Source: an uncultured Acholeplasma sp.
GTDB taxonomy: Bacteria > Bacillota_I > Bacilli_A > Acholeplasmatales > Acholeplasmataceae
Assembly (NCBI GenBank): GCA_937868795.1
Contig: CALMNM010000060.1
Location: forward strand, 1 to 49,046
Direction: 5' to 3'
Length of the DNA: 49,046 nucleotides
Positions 26,401 through 34,319 of the stretch are shown here, piece after piece; within the stretch, counting starts at the first letter, position 1, and each line of letters opens with the position of its first letter. The notes beneath the pieces were generated by a model. That model was not told the DNA's origin, searched no databases, and saw only the letters and a program-made list of their open reading frames with translations. The translations under genes were made by a program, and so were the position numbers.

Positions 26401-26550
26401 TACAGAAATCTTTTGATCGATTAAAGGCAATACATTTTGTTCATTCTTGAGTAATACAATCCCTTCACTTGCTGCAAGACGTGATAAGTCCTTCAAGCCA
26501 ACTAGAGGCTTTCTTTCTTGTTTGTTAAAATGATGTAAATAGTTTTTCAT
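23491..26550 (-). CDS. Glycoside hydrolase family 3, swapped domain order
   Basis: A 1019-residue beta-glycosidase of GH3 with reversed domain order. The GH3 C-terminal alpha/beta domain comes first ([30 protein letters not shown], about 25-280), then a fibronectin-III-like domain ([11 protein letters not shown], about 310-390), then the TIM-barrel ([53 protein letters not shown]). The catalytic nucleophile is Asp at about 712 in IIMTDWW. The last ~200 residues form a beta-rich module resembling a carbohydrate-binding domain. This arrangement is known from Ruminococcus and Butyrivibrio beta-glucosidases. No signal peptide, so substrates are imported. ATG 26550 is chosen; GTG 26556 also opens the frame, and the GAGGTG site is close for either. 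Confidence 0.92.
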   Translation of the reverse strand: [1019 protein letters not shown]

Positions 26551-26573
26551 AGGCACCTCGAATTTTTAGTCAC

Positions 26574-26590
26574 TTCCATTATAAATGGAA
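26574..26590. promoter_or_regulatory. Operator palindrome over the GH3 -10 box
   Basis: TTCCATT-ATA-AATGGAA is a perfect 7-3-7 inverted repeat; the minus-strand -10 TATAAT (26583-26578) lies within it. A protein bound here would block RNA polymerase. The regulator is unknown, and the TetR gene next door has a different operator. Confidence 0.6.
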
Positions 26591-26613
26591 TAAACAAAAA
26601 ATACCAGCCATGT

Positions 26614-26628
26614 ACGAAAACGTTTGAA
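26614..26628. promoter_or_regulatory. cre/LacI-type site upstream of GH3
   Basis: ACGAAAACGTTTGAA, centred on the palindrome AAACGTTT, matches the cre/LacI-family operator pattern with two mismatches. It lies about 45-57 bp upstream of the GH3 start site, consistent with carbon control of a glycosidase. Confidence 0.45.
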
Positions 26629-26636
26629 ATTTAACA

Positions 26637-26673
26637 TAAAAAAACATGACTCAAAACATCTCGAGTCATGTTT
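26637..26673 (-). terminator. Terminator of the RND-TetR operon
   Basis: AAACATGACTC and GAGTCATGTTT form a perfect 11-bp stem with a 10-nt loop and a T-tail on the minus strand, after the TetR stop. Confidence 0.92.
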
Positions 26674-26677
26674 GTGG

Positions 26678-27259
26678 TTATTTTAACGTGTTGATGACTT
26701 CCTGATAGATCAGGGAAATCAATTCGTCTTCGGATACATCCATTTCCTGATGTACATATTGAAACATTAATCCTGAGATCAATGCTTGAATCACGTATCG
26801 TTTATGAGGTTGAGGTACTCTAGCGGGAATCTTTTGTTCAATCACACCGACACGCATGATACTTTCAAAACGCTTTTGCATCGCATCTTGAATGCGTTTG
26901 ATCTCATCTTTGAGTTCGTGATTAAGACGCATCATTTTTGTCGATGGATGCTTCATGATGGCTTCCATCAGTGTTTGGGCATCTTTCATCACCATCAAGC
27001 TTCGTTTAATCTCTTCTTTAAAAGCACTCTCAAAATCCATGAGTTCAATATCTGCAAGCAAAATATCTTCATAATGCTTTAAGAGATAGCGGTACGTTTC
27101 TTCAATCATTTCATCCTTACTTGAAAAATACTCATAGACGGTTGATTTACCAATCTCTGCTTCTTTTGCGATCGTCGATAAGGCAATATCTTCAAGATCT
27201 TTGCCTTCTTTGATATAGGAGACGAGAACACTCAATAGTTTATCCTTGGCGAGTTGCAT
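26678..27259 (-). CDS. TetR family repressor
   Basis: 193 residues from ATG 27259. The N-terminal helix-turn-helix reads LEDIALSTIAKEAEIGKSTVYEYFSSKDEMI, the typical TetR DNA-binding domain (about 20-55); the C-terminal helical domain would bind a ligand and dimerise. The start overlaps the end of the RND gene by 20 nt and has an AGGAGG site; an earlier start would lie deeper in the RND gene. As the last gene of the exporter operon it is probably autoregulatory, acting at the CCGACCG-AA-CGGTCGG palindrome upstream of the RND gene. The ligand is probably a substrate of the pump. Confidence 0.9.
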   Translation of the reverse strand: MQLAKDKLLSVLVSYIKEGKDLEDIALSTIAKEAEIGKSTVYEYFSSKDEMIEETYRYLLKHYEDILLADIELMDFESAFKEEIKRSLMVMKDAQTLMEAIMKHPSTKMMRLNHELKDEIKRIQDAMQKRFESIMRVGVIEQKIPARVPQPHKRYVIQALISGLMFQYVHQEMDVSEDELISLIYQEVINTLK

Positions 27260-30200
27260 GTTCTTCCTCCTGCATTTTCTTATGATTGAGTGCTGCATAG
27301 ATGGTGGGTACTACAACGAGCGTGAGGATGGTTCCGTAAATAAGTCCACCAATCGCGGTGATGGCCATTGGTTGTAATAGTTCAGATCCATTGCCAAAAC
27401 CAAGGGATAACGTGAATAGTCCTAAAATGGTGGTCAGTGCTGTCATGAAAATAGGACGTAAACGTGTTTTACCTGCTAAAACAATCGAATCTTTGATGCC
27501 ATAACCTTGATCTCTTAGGACATGAATATAATCGATTAAGACAATACCATTATTGACCACTACACCGACCAAGATGATAAGACCCATGATGGATACTAGG
27601 CTTAAATATGAATTGGTGATAAGTAGTGCGAGCATCCCTCCCGTAAACGCAAGGGGAATGGTGGATAAAATAATGAAAGGATAAACGAGAGATTGGAACT
27701 GAATCGCCATGATCATATAGACCAAGAGAATCGCAACGATGGCTGCGAGAACTAAATCATTGACTGCACTCAAGATCTCTTCGGTTTCACCTTCTAAAGT
27801 GACCGAGTAACCATCACCATAAGATGCATATAAACTTCCATCCAAGTAGCGTTCGACAGCATCAGCAACTTCATTACCTACTAAAGTCACATTATAACCA
27901 TCTTCGACATCTGCAGTTACATTTAAGTAGCGGTTTGTTCCATCGGTATTGATCACAGCAAATCCTGTAATCTTTTCTAAGGTTGTCACTGAATCTTCTG
28001 AATCTGTCACAAATAGTGGAGCTTGTGCGGTGGATAATAAGCTTGGATCCGCACTCATGGGATTAAACTCAATTGTTCCAGCATTTATCTTTAAATAGGG
28101 GTTAACAACAAACTGAATGGGGTTTCCTGGAACATACCCTGGTAACATCGCATTGAGTACGTAAATGCTTTGTCCTGAGGTCTCAATGTAATTATCAATC
28201 AAAATCTGGGTGCTTCGATCAAAAAGCATCACACCTGATAAGAAGTTGACATAATCACCAAACGCTTCAAAGGAAATCGTTCCCGAGATTGTTTCACTGG
28301 GAAGTGATAGTTCGTAATCAATCCCACCAATGTTGACAGTCATCGTGTTACTCGCACCAAGAGAATCAAGATTTGTGTAAAGATAATTAATATTATTCAG
28401 AATATCTTGATGCGTTAATGAATACGTCATGGCATTTTCTAAATTGACGGTTAATTTAACACGATCTGCACCTTTGGTAATGCCACTGTCAATCTTTTGT
28501 ACCCCATCAATGCCTTCAAGGATCAAGACTAAATCATCTGAAATATCTTCAAGTGTTTCTAAATCATAACCGCTAACTTTGATGTTGATACCTTGAGCAC
28601 CCGCAAGGGTTGCCGTACTGTTTTGAGCATCAACCGCGACTTCTAAAATCATTTCATCGGTAAATCCTGTGATTTCTGTGCTATCAAACTCACTGATGAG
28701 TGTCGTAATTAATCGAGCATTTTCATCGGTTGATTTTGAACGATTGGATACTAGATTGATATTCATTTCTAATACATTCGTTGATGAACCCATGCGCATC
28801 ATACCAAATCCACCACTTTGTCCAATCGAGGCAGATACCGTTTCGACATCGTCTATCTCACGAATGGATTCAACGAGTAGATCCGCATATTCTGCTTTTA
28901 ATTCAAAGGGGGTTTGCCCTTCAAACGTCACATCGATACTGATCGAGCCTTCATCGGATGATGGAAGTAAGATAAATCCTTTCGCGACCATCGCAAGAAT
29001 CGTTGCTCCTAAAAGTAAGAAGACGAAAACAATGGTGATCAATTTATGATGGAGTGTGTAAAGTACTGATTTTTCATAAAACTTTTTAACACCTTTGATC
29101 CATTTTCCTTCTTTTTGTGGCTTCTGATCAGAAAGCATATGGGATGCCATCGATGGTACCATCGTTAATGCGATGATTAAGGATGCACCTAAGGAGTATG
29201 CAATGGTGAGCGCCATGGAAATAAAGACATCGGCAATAAATCCTTCAATAAAGAAGATGGGCAAGAAAACTGCAGCTGTCGTCAACGTGGATGCGGTGAT
29301 TGCACCAACCACTTGTTTGGCACCAGCAATCGAGGCTTCAACCTTGTTTTTGCCTTCACCTATCAAGCGGTAGATATTTTCGATGACCACAATCGAGTTA
29401 TCGACAAGCATACCGATCCCAAGCGCAAGCCCACCCATCGACACAAGATTTAGCGTGACTCCGGTAAAGTACATGAGCATAAAGGCAGCAATCACCGATG
29501 TTGGAATCGCTAGTCCCACAATCAGAGTGGGTTTAACATCCTTTAAGAACAGAAAGAGGATAATGATGGCTAAACCTGCACCATAGATGAGGTTTTGCAA
29601 AACGGATCCAACCGATTGATTAATATATTCACCTTGGTCGAATAAAATCGTGTAATGAGCTGAATCTCCTTCTCTTTCCATCAGTTGATCAAGTTTATTA
29701 ATAATGTTTTGTGTCACTTCGGTAATTCCGTAATCTGATTGTTTCGTAAACGCGATCTGGATACCTTGAACACCATTGATTTTTGAGTAAACATTGGTAT
29801 TTGCGTTGACATAGTTGATACCATCTTCAACAATCAGATCATTGATGGTAATGATGTTTCCTCCTGAAAATAGAATCGGAAGATTGGCAATGTCATCAAG
29901 TGTATTGGGCTGATCACCTAAATAGAGCATACGTAGCTCCCCATTATCGAGGGCTACACCAACAAGACCACCGACATTTTGATCTTCGATAATGGCTAAG
30001 ACGTCTTGATTAGTTATGCCATAGGTTGTTAGAATCGCTGGGTCAAGATCTATCTCTAACACAATGTCTGCAGCACCATTGACGGAAACATCAGCGATTC
30101 CCGGAATGGCTTGAAGATCTAAGAGTAAATCGCGATTGACCCATTCTGTATTTTGAATTAAGGCTTCTTCATCGGTTAAATCATCTTCATAATCTCTAAA

Positions 30201-30617
30201 AAGTGTCACGGTCATGACAGGAAGCATATCGGGTGATATGCGCAGGATACGGGTATTTCCTACACCATCAGGAAAATTTAAATTATTGATGAGTTCACGC
30301 ATTTCGATAACCACAGTATCCATATTGGCTGCATCGGCAAAGGTCACAATCGAAATTCCAAAGTTTTCATTGGAAATCGAGGACACTTCTTGGAAGTTAC
30401 CAATCGTTGACACGGTTGACTCTATTGGCGCTGCGATATCCCTTTCAACATCTTCTGGTGAAGCACCGACATAATCGGTGATGGTCACCACGAAGGGGAG
30501 TTCGATTTCAGGAAATAACGTTAGCGGTAATCTCGTGACTGAAAAAATCCCTAAAACCATCACAATCAAAATTCCCATCAATACCGTAATGGGTTTACGT
30601 ACACTATATGAACTCAT
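27240..30617 (-). CDS. RND (HAE1-like, SwrC-type) efflux transporter
   Basis: 1125 residues. It has the AcrB-family layout: an N-terminal helix (SVRKPITVLMGILIVMV), porter loop with YVGASPEDVERDIAAPIE, helices 2-6 with GLALGIGMLVDNSIVVIENIYR, a second large extracellular loop, and a C-terminal helical block (GVVVNNGIVLIDYIH, RLRPIFMTALTTILGL). The second loop (about 560-900) is longer than usual and acidic, as in Gram-positive RND proteins such as B. subtilis SwrC. No membrane-fusion protein or outer-membrane channel is adjacent, as expected for a single-membrane cell. It has an AGGAGG site, and the TetR gene overlaps its end. The cargo could be lipopeptides, detergents or drugs. Confidence 0.9.
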   Translation of the reverse strand: MSSYSVRKPITVLMGILIVMVLGIFSVTRLPLTLFPEIELPFVVTITDYVGASPEDVERDIAAPIESTVSTIGNFQEVSSISNENFGISIVTFADAANMDTVVIEMRELINNLNFPDGVGNTRILRISPDMLPVMTVTLFRDYEDDLTDEEALIQNTEWVNRDLLLDLQAIPGIADVSVNGAADIVLEIDLDPAILTTYGITNQDVLAIIEDQNVGGLVGVALDNGELRMLYLGDQPNTLDDIANLPILFSGGNIITINDLIVEDGINYVNANTNVYSKINGVQGIQIAFTKQSDYGITEVTQNIINKLDQLMEREGDSAHYTILFDQGEYINQSVGSVLQNLIYGAGLAIIILFLFLKDVKPTLIVGLAIPTSVIAAFMLMYFTGVTLNLVSMGGLALGIGMLVDNSIVVIENIYRLIGEGKNKVEASIAGAKQVVGAITASTLTTAAVFLPIFFIEGFIADVFISMALTIAYSLGASLIIALTMVPSMASHMLSDQKPQKEGKWIKGVKKFYEKSVLYTLHHKLITIVFVFLLLGATILAMVAKGFILLPSSDEGSISIDVTFEGQTPFELKAEYADLLVESIREIDDVETVSASIGQSGGFGMMRMGSSTNVLEMNINLVSNRSKSTDENARLITTLISEFDSTEITGFTDEMILEVAVDAQNSTATLAGAQGINIKVSGYDLETLEDISDDLVLILEGIDGVQKIDSGITKGADRVKLTVNLENAMTYSLTHQDILNNINYLYTNLDSLGASNTMTVNIGGIDYELSLPSETISGTISFEAFGDYVNFLSGVMLFDRSTQILIDNYIETSGQSIYVLNAMLPGYVPGNPIQFVVNPYLKINAGTIEFNPMSADPSLLSTAQAPLFVTDSEDSVTTLEKITGFAVINTDGTNRYLNVTADVEDGYNVTLVGNEVADAVERYLDGSLYASYGDGYSVTLEGETEEILSAVNDLVLAAIVAILLVYMIMAIQFQSLVYPFIILSTIPLAFTGGMLALLITNSYLSLVSIMGLIILVGVVVNNGIVLIDYIHVLRDQGYGIKDSIVLAGKTRLRPIFMTALTTILGLFTLSLGFGNGSELLQPMAITAIGGLIYGTILTLVVVPTIYAALNHKKMQEEEHATRQG

Positions 30618-30639
30618 GATAATCCTCCTGTAAGTAGAG

Positions 30640-30659
30640 CCGACCGAACGGTCGGTCGG
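30640..30659. promoter_or_regulatory. TetR-type operator of the RND operon
   Basis: CCGACCG-AA-CGGTCGG is a perfect 7-2-7 inverted repeat (30640-30655), followed by a third half-site TCGG. It is strikingly GC-rich for an intergenic region and lies at about +1 to +22 of the promoter, so bound repressor would block initiation. ACCGACCG/CGGTCGGT half-sites are common among Gram-positive TetR regulators. Confidence 0.75.
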
Positions 30660-30667
30660 TTAGGTCT

Positions 30668-30697
30668 ATTATAGCAATAATGATTAATGAATTGCAA
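30668..30697 (-). promoter_or_regulatory. Promoter of the RND-TetR operon
   Basis: Extended -10 TGC-TATAAT (TATAAT at 30673-30668) with TTGCAA (30697-30692) 18 bp upstream; the operator follows immediately downstream. Confidence 0.65.
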
Positions 30698-30727
30698 CCA
30701 AGATGTCATCTATGGTAAAAAATGGCA

Positions 30728-30763
30728 TAAAAAAGTCCTTGAATTATATAAATCCAAAGACTT
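30728..30763 (-). terminator. Terminator of the 30771-31331 gene
   Basis: AAGTCTTTG and CAAGGACTT pair over 9 bp (one G-U) around an AT loop, followed by six T's on the minus strand. Confidence 0.75.
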
Positions 30764-30770
30764 AATTGCT

Positions 30771-31331
30771 TTATGCTTTCAAATGACCAAATCTTTCCTC
30801 AAAAATACCATCGAGTACAAACAATTTAAAGATGGTGATAACAAGACCAACACCAATCTCAATGAAGGATAGAATCACCAAGGCATTGGGAACACCTTCT
30901 TGAATCACAACAGCAAACAATCCGTAAATGAAACTATATCGAATGAGACTGATCCCGTAGACGATGGCGATAAATACCCCAACTCTAGGTGCATAATAAA
31001 ATTGACTGCGAAAGATGATGCCTAAAACAATCAAGATGATGGATAAAAATGGCACCAGAACCATGGTGAGTCCGGTTAAGTTTTGAGCAAAATAGCCGAG
31101 AAAAATGAGAAAATCTGTCAATACAATGAGTCCAGCTATCCATTTCGTGACCTTTTCATAACGATCTCCCCATAACAAAATAAGGATGGGCAAGGCCAGT
31201 GAAACCAAAAACGATAGTGTATGAACCACATAAAAATTATATGCATTGATGAGGACGAGTAAAACAGGAATCAGCAAAAAAATACCAATTGCAACACTAA
31301 AGGCGATAAGATTGAATGTTTTTCTCTTCAT
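30771..31331 (-). CDS. Hypothetical membrane protein (186 aa)
   Basis: Not recognised. About six hydrophobic helices fill nearly the whole protein (for example residues 7-27, 37-54, 65-85, 89-107, 116-136, 145-170), with short basic loops on the inside and a soluble C-terminus (FEERFGHLKA). A TATAAT at 31366-31361 and a short 5' hairpin (CCTAAA 31346-31341 read on the minus strand as TTTAGG, pairing with CCTAAA at 31357-31352) precede a GGGGG ribosome binding site. It is followed by its own terminator, so it is a single-gene unit. Confidence 0.75.
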   Translation of the reverse strand: MKRKTFNLIAFSVAIGIFLLIPVLLVLINAYNFYVVHTLSFLVSLALPILILLWGDRYEKVTKWIAGLIVLTDFLIFLGYFAQNLTGLTMVLVPFLSIILIVLGIIFRSQFYYAPRVGVFIAIVYGISLIRYSFIYGLFAVVIQEGVPNALVILSFIEIGVGLVITIFKLFVLDGIFEERFGHLKA

Positions 31332-31351
31332 ATGTATCCCCCTAAACCATC

Positions 31352-31366
31352 TTTAGGTTTATTATA
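31352..31366 (-). promoter_or_regulatory. -10 box and start of leader, membrane protein gene
   Basis: TATAAT (31366-31361) followed by AAACCTAAAGATGG; the CCTAAA forms a small hairpin with TTTAGG 5 nt later, next to the ribosome binding site. The same TATAATANACCTAA string occurs at nrdJ and at the RND operon. Confidence 0.45.
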
Positions 31367-31378
31367 CAAGACAATGGC

Positions 31379-32149
31379 TTAAAATAACTCGTCGAGGAGA
31401 AGATAATAATCGATTTTTGCTTCGTCAATCTTAAAATCAAACTTTTTAAAAAATATATCTTTATATTGATCCGTACCAAAATTGTATTTAATGGAGCGCA
31501 TGCAAAGTGCTATATCAGCATGTCGATCCGATATTCCTGCTAATCCTAAATCAAGAAAACCGGCTAGTTTTTGATCCTTGATAAAAATATTGGGAAGACA
31601 ATAATCCCCATGGACAAACACGAGGTCTTCTTCTGGTTGATGGGTTAACAAATAATTATAGAGTTCTTGAGGGGTTTGAAATCGTCCTTTGATGATGTCA
31701 GCGTCCCACGTGTCCCTATCCACTTCCCCACGATCTAGGTATCTTTTCGCTATCTTTAACCGGTCAGCAATCGTTAAGGGAAAAGGACAATCATTAATAT
31801 TGATCTGTTGGAGTCGCTTAATGCCCTCCGCTAAGACATCAATGACCATAAGAGGATTTTTCATCATGGTTTTGTCACAACTCATCAATCCCTCTAATTT
31901 CGTCATTAAAAGATACACTCTTTTTTCTGTCTTTTCGACCATGATGATTTCGGGGACAGGGATGTTGATCTGTCTTAACCAATCCATGATAGCAATCTCT
32001 CTTAAACCTTGGGCTTGATCATAAAATACCTTGAGTACCCAAGGCTGATCCTTAAAAACACGAACATGAGAATTCCCCATACCAATCGTATCTTTACTAT
32101 AGTGAAGGTTTTGAATTTTCTTTTGAATCGCTTTGGGGTATCTTGGCAT
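31379..32149 (-). CDS. APH(3')-like aminoglycoside/small-molecule kinase
   Basis: 256 residues of the aminoglycoside phosphotransferase fold. The catalytic loop reads FVHGDYCLPNIFI (H-G-D-x4-N) and the metal loop LDLGLAGISDRHADIALC, close to the DLGRAGxxDRxxDIALC of APH(3') enzymes. The N-lobe has VLKVFYDQAQGLREIAIMDWL, with the ATP-binding Lys and a conserved Glu. It may phosphorylate an aminoglycoside, a sugar or another amino-alcohol; family membership alone does not prove resistance. It stands alone between the membrane protein gene and the his operon, and the flanks show no mobile element. Confidence 0.82.
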   Translation of the reverse strand: MPRYPKAIQKKIQNLHYSKDTIGMGNSHVRVFKDQPWVLKVFYDQAQGLREIAIMDWLRQINIPVPEIIMVEKTEKRVYLLMTKLEGLMSCDKTMMKNPLMVIDVLAEGIKRLQQININDCPFPLTIADRLKIAKRYLDRGEVDRDTWDADIIKGRFQTPQELYNYLLTHQPEEDLVFVHGDYCLPNIFIKDQKLAGFLDLGLAGISDRHADIALCMRSIKYNFGTDQYKDIFFKKFDFKIDEAKIDYYLLLDELF

Positions 32150-32188
32150 CCTCTCACCTCATAGTCTTATTCTACTCGAAAGTTAAGC

Positions 32189-32213
32189 AAAAGAAAAAGG
32201 TGAATGTCACCTT
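32189..32213 (-). terminator. Terminator of the his operon
   Basis: AAGGTGA and TCACCTT form a 7-bp stem with a CAT loop, followed by TTTCTTTT on the minus strand; the stem begins at the hisIE stop. Confidence 0.88.
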
Positions 32214-32847
32214 ATTTCTTTTTTTGTTGTCTTGATTGAAGTTCTTTTTTAATCTCATCAAGGTGAATCCCCTGATTGACCATGAGGACAAGGGTATGAT
32301 AGACGAGATCGCTAATTTCATAAATGGTTTCAGATGCACTCTGATTTTTTGATGCAATGATGACTTCAGCTGTCTCTTCTCCAACTTTCTTTAAGATCTT
32401 ATCAAGTCCTTTGTTAAAGAGGTAGTTCGTGTAAGATCCTTCAATCGGATTGTTTTTACGATGAACGATGGTTTGATAAAGGTCACTTAGAAGATCTTTG
32501 GGTTGCGAATCACCCTGATCTTCAAGAATCACCCGATGAAAACACGACATTTCACCCGTATGACAGGCTACTCCCTCTTGGATCACTTCTAAAAGAAGCG
32601 TGTCTGCATCGCAATCATAAGATAATCGTTTGACATATTGAACGTTTCCTGAAGTTTCGCCCTTCTGCCAAAGTTCTTGTCGGCTACGACTAAAATAGGT
32701 TCCCATCTTCGTCTCAAGGGTGCGTTTTAATGCCTCTTCATTCATGTAGGCGAGCATGAGGACTTCTTTAGTTTCAAAGGATTGAACCACTACGGGAATT
32801 AATCCTTGTTCATTATATTTGAGTTCATTGAAATTGAACGTTTCCAT
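32212..32847 (-). CDS. hisIE: HisI/HisE: PR-AMP cyclohydrolase / PR-ATP pyrophosphatase
   Basis: A 211-residue bifunctional enzyme for steps 2 and 3 of histidine synthesis. The HisI half (about 1-110) has [38 protein letters not shown] and CHTG.MSCF with the zinc-binding Cys and Asp residues; the HisE half (about 115-205) has [21 protein letters not shown]. Last gene of the his operon; the terminator starts at its stop codon. Confidence 0.95.
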   Translation of the reverse strand: METFNFNELKYNEQGLIPVVVQSFETKEVLMLAYMNEEALKRTLETKMGTYFSRSRQELWQKGETSGNVQYVKRLSYDCDADTLLLEVIQEGVACHTGEMSCFHRVILEDQGDSQPKDLLSDLYQTIVHRKNNPIEGSYTNYLFNKGLDKILKKVGEETAEVIIASKNQSASETIYEISDLVYHTLVLMVNQGIHLDEIKKELQSRQQKKK

Positions 32848-32850
32848 AAG

Positions 32851-33618
32851 TTATACCTTGACCTTTCTGACTGGAATGTGTTCATCACTTAGGCGTTCTT
32901 TGAGTTCAGAAATCGAGATTTCCTGATAGTGGAAGACAGAGGCTGCTAAAACCGCATCCACATTGGTTTTCTGCAAGCATGTGATAAAATCCTCCATCTT
33001 ACCCGCTCCTCCAGAAGCGATGACAGGGATACGAACTGCTTTGGTAATCTGGGTGAGTAATTCTAAGTCATATCCTTCTTTCATGCCGTCTGCATCAATG
33101 GAATTTATGACGAGTTCGCCTGCACCTAAGGTTTCTCCTTGTCTTGCCCAGAGAATGGCATCCATATGTGTGTTTTCACGACCGCCTTTGATGTAAACAT
33201 CATAGGTGCCTTGATCATTCTTTTTCGCATCGATGGATAATACGACACATTGATTACCGAATTTACGAGACGCCTCTTTAATTAGGTTGGGGTTCTTAAC
33301 CGCACCGCTATTGACAGAGATTTTATCTGCCCCACGACGTAAAATATCATAGAAATCTTCGATGGTCTCGACACCACCACCGACACAAAAGGGAATGTTA
33401 ATGTTTTTCGCGACTTCACTGACAAAATCTAAGGAAATCTTACGGTCTTCTGCCGAGGCGGTAATATCATAGAAAACAAGTTCATCCGCACCAAGATCAC
33501 TATAGCGTTTCCCTAAGGTCGCAGGATCATCAACATCTTGAATATCTTTAAATTTCTTCCCCTTGACCACACGACCTTGTCGTACATCTAAACAGGGAAT
33601 AATGCGTTTGCTTAACAT
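32851..33618 (-). CDS. hisF: Imidazole glycerol phosphate synthase, cyclase subunit
   Basis: 255-residue (beta-alpha)8 barrel making IGP and AICAR from PRFAR and ammonia supplied by HisH. N-terminal [19 protein letters not shown] with catalytic Asp11, DITAS, CVGGGVE, SINSGA-like phosphate loops and the second catalytic Asp in NSIDADGM. It overlaps hisA by 7 nt. Full length for the family. Confidence 0.96.
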   Translation of the reverse strand: MLSKRIIPCLDVRQGRVVKGKKFKDIQDVDDPATLGKRYSDLGADELVFYDITASAEDRKISLDFVSEVAKNINIPFCVGGGVETIEDFYDILRRGADKISVNSGAVKNPNLIKEASRKFGNQCVVLSIDAKKNDQGTYDVYIKGGRENTHMDAILWARQGETLGAGELVINSIDADGMKEGYDLELLTQITKAVRIPVIASGGAGKMEDFITCLQKTNVDAVLAASVFHYQEISISELKERLSDEHIPVRKVKV

Positions 33619-34319
33619 GAGAGAACCTCCTTCAAATTAAGTCTTTTTTCATAGATTGCTTTACCGATGATCGCACCATCAAGCCCTAATCTTTTAAGAA
33701 CATCGATATCATCTAGTGTCGTGATACCACCGGATGCGATAATCTTCATCCTGGTGTTTTCTTTTAACCACTTATAGTCATTAAAGCTTGGACCAGAAAG
33801 CATACCATCTTTGGCAATATCGGTAAAGATTAACGTTTTTAACCCTTTGTTTTCTAATTTTTTGGCGAGTTCATAGGCATGAATCGATGTCGTATTCGTC
33901 CATCCGTGCGTCGTCACCATGCCCTCTTTCGCATCAATTGACACAGCAATTTTATCTGAGAAGTTGAACAACAGTTCTTCAAGTAATGATTCATCATCGA
34001 TGATGACTGTTCCTAAAATCACACGGGATACACCGAGATCCAGCCATGCTTTCGCTTGAGCAAAAGATCTTATGCCACCTCCAATTTGAATCGGGATACT
34101 CACTTCTTTAAGGATTGATTTGATGACTTCTTGATTGATGAGGATGCCTGATTCTGCTCCATTGAGGTCGATAATATGTAATGCTTCAGCGCCTTCTTTT
34201 TGATATGCTTTCGCTACCTCTACTGGATCGATATCATAGATTTTTTCTTGTTTAAAATCACCTTGGGTTAATCTGACACAACGACCATTTTTTAAATCAA
34301 TAGCTGGATAGATAATCAC
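33612..34319 (-). CDS. hisA: ProFAR isomerase
   Basis: 235-residue (beta-alpha)8 barrel catalysing the Amadori rearrangement of ProFAR to [23 protein letters not shown] carries the N-terminal catalytic Asp (PAIDL); QIGGGIRS and IIASGGI are the phosphate-binding loops; FTDIAKDGM contains the second catalytic Asp. The start overlaps the hisH stop by 4 nt. Confidence 0.96.
   Translation of the reverse strand: MIIYPAIDLKNGRCVRLTQGDFKQEKIYDIDPVEVAKAYQKEGAEALHIIDLNGAESGILINQEVIKSILKEVSIPIQIGGGIRSFAQAKAWLDLGVSRVILGTVIIDDESLLEELLFNFSDKIAVSIDAKEGMVTTHGWTNTTSIHAYELAKKLENKGLKTLIFTDIAKDGMLSGPSFNDYKWLKENTRMKIIASGGITTLDDIDVLKRLGLDGAIIGKAIYEKRLNLKEVLSC

Noticed and set aside
26678-27298. Longer TetR start at 27298
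   Set aside because: It would extend the overlap with the RND gene, while AGGAGG lies just before ATG 27259.
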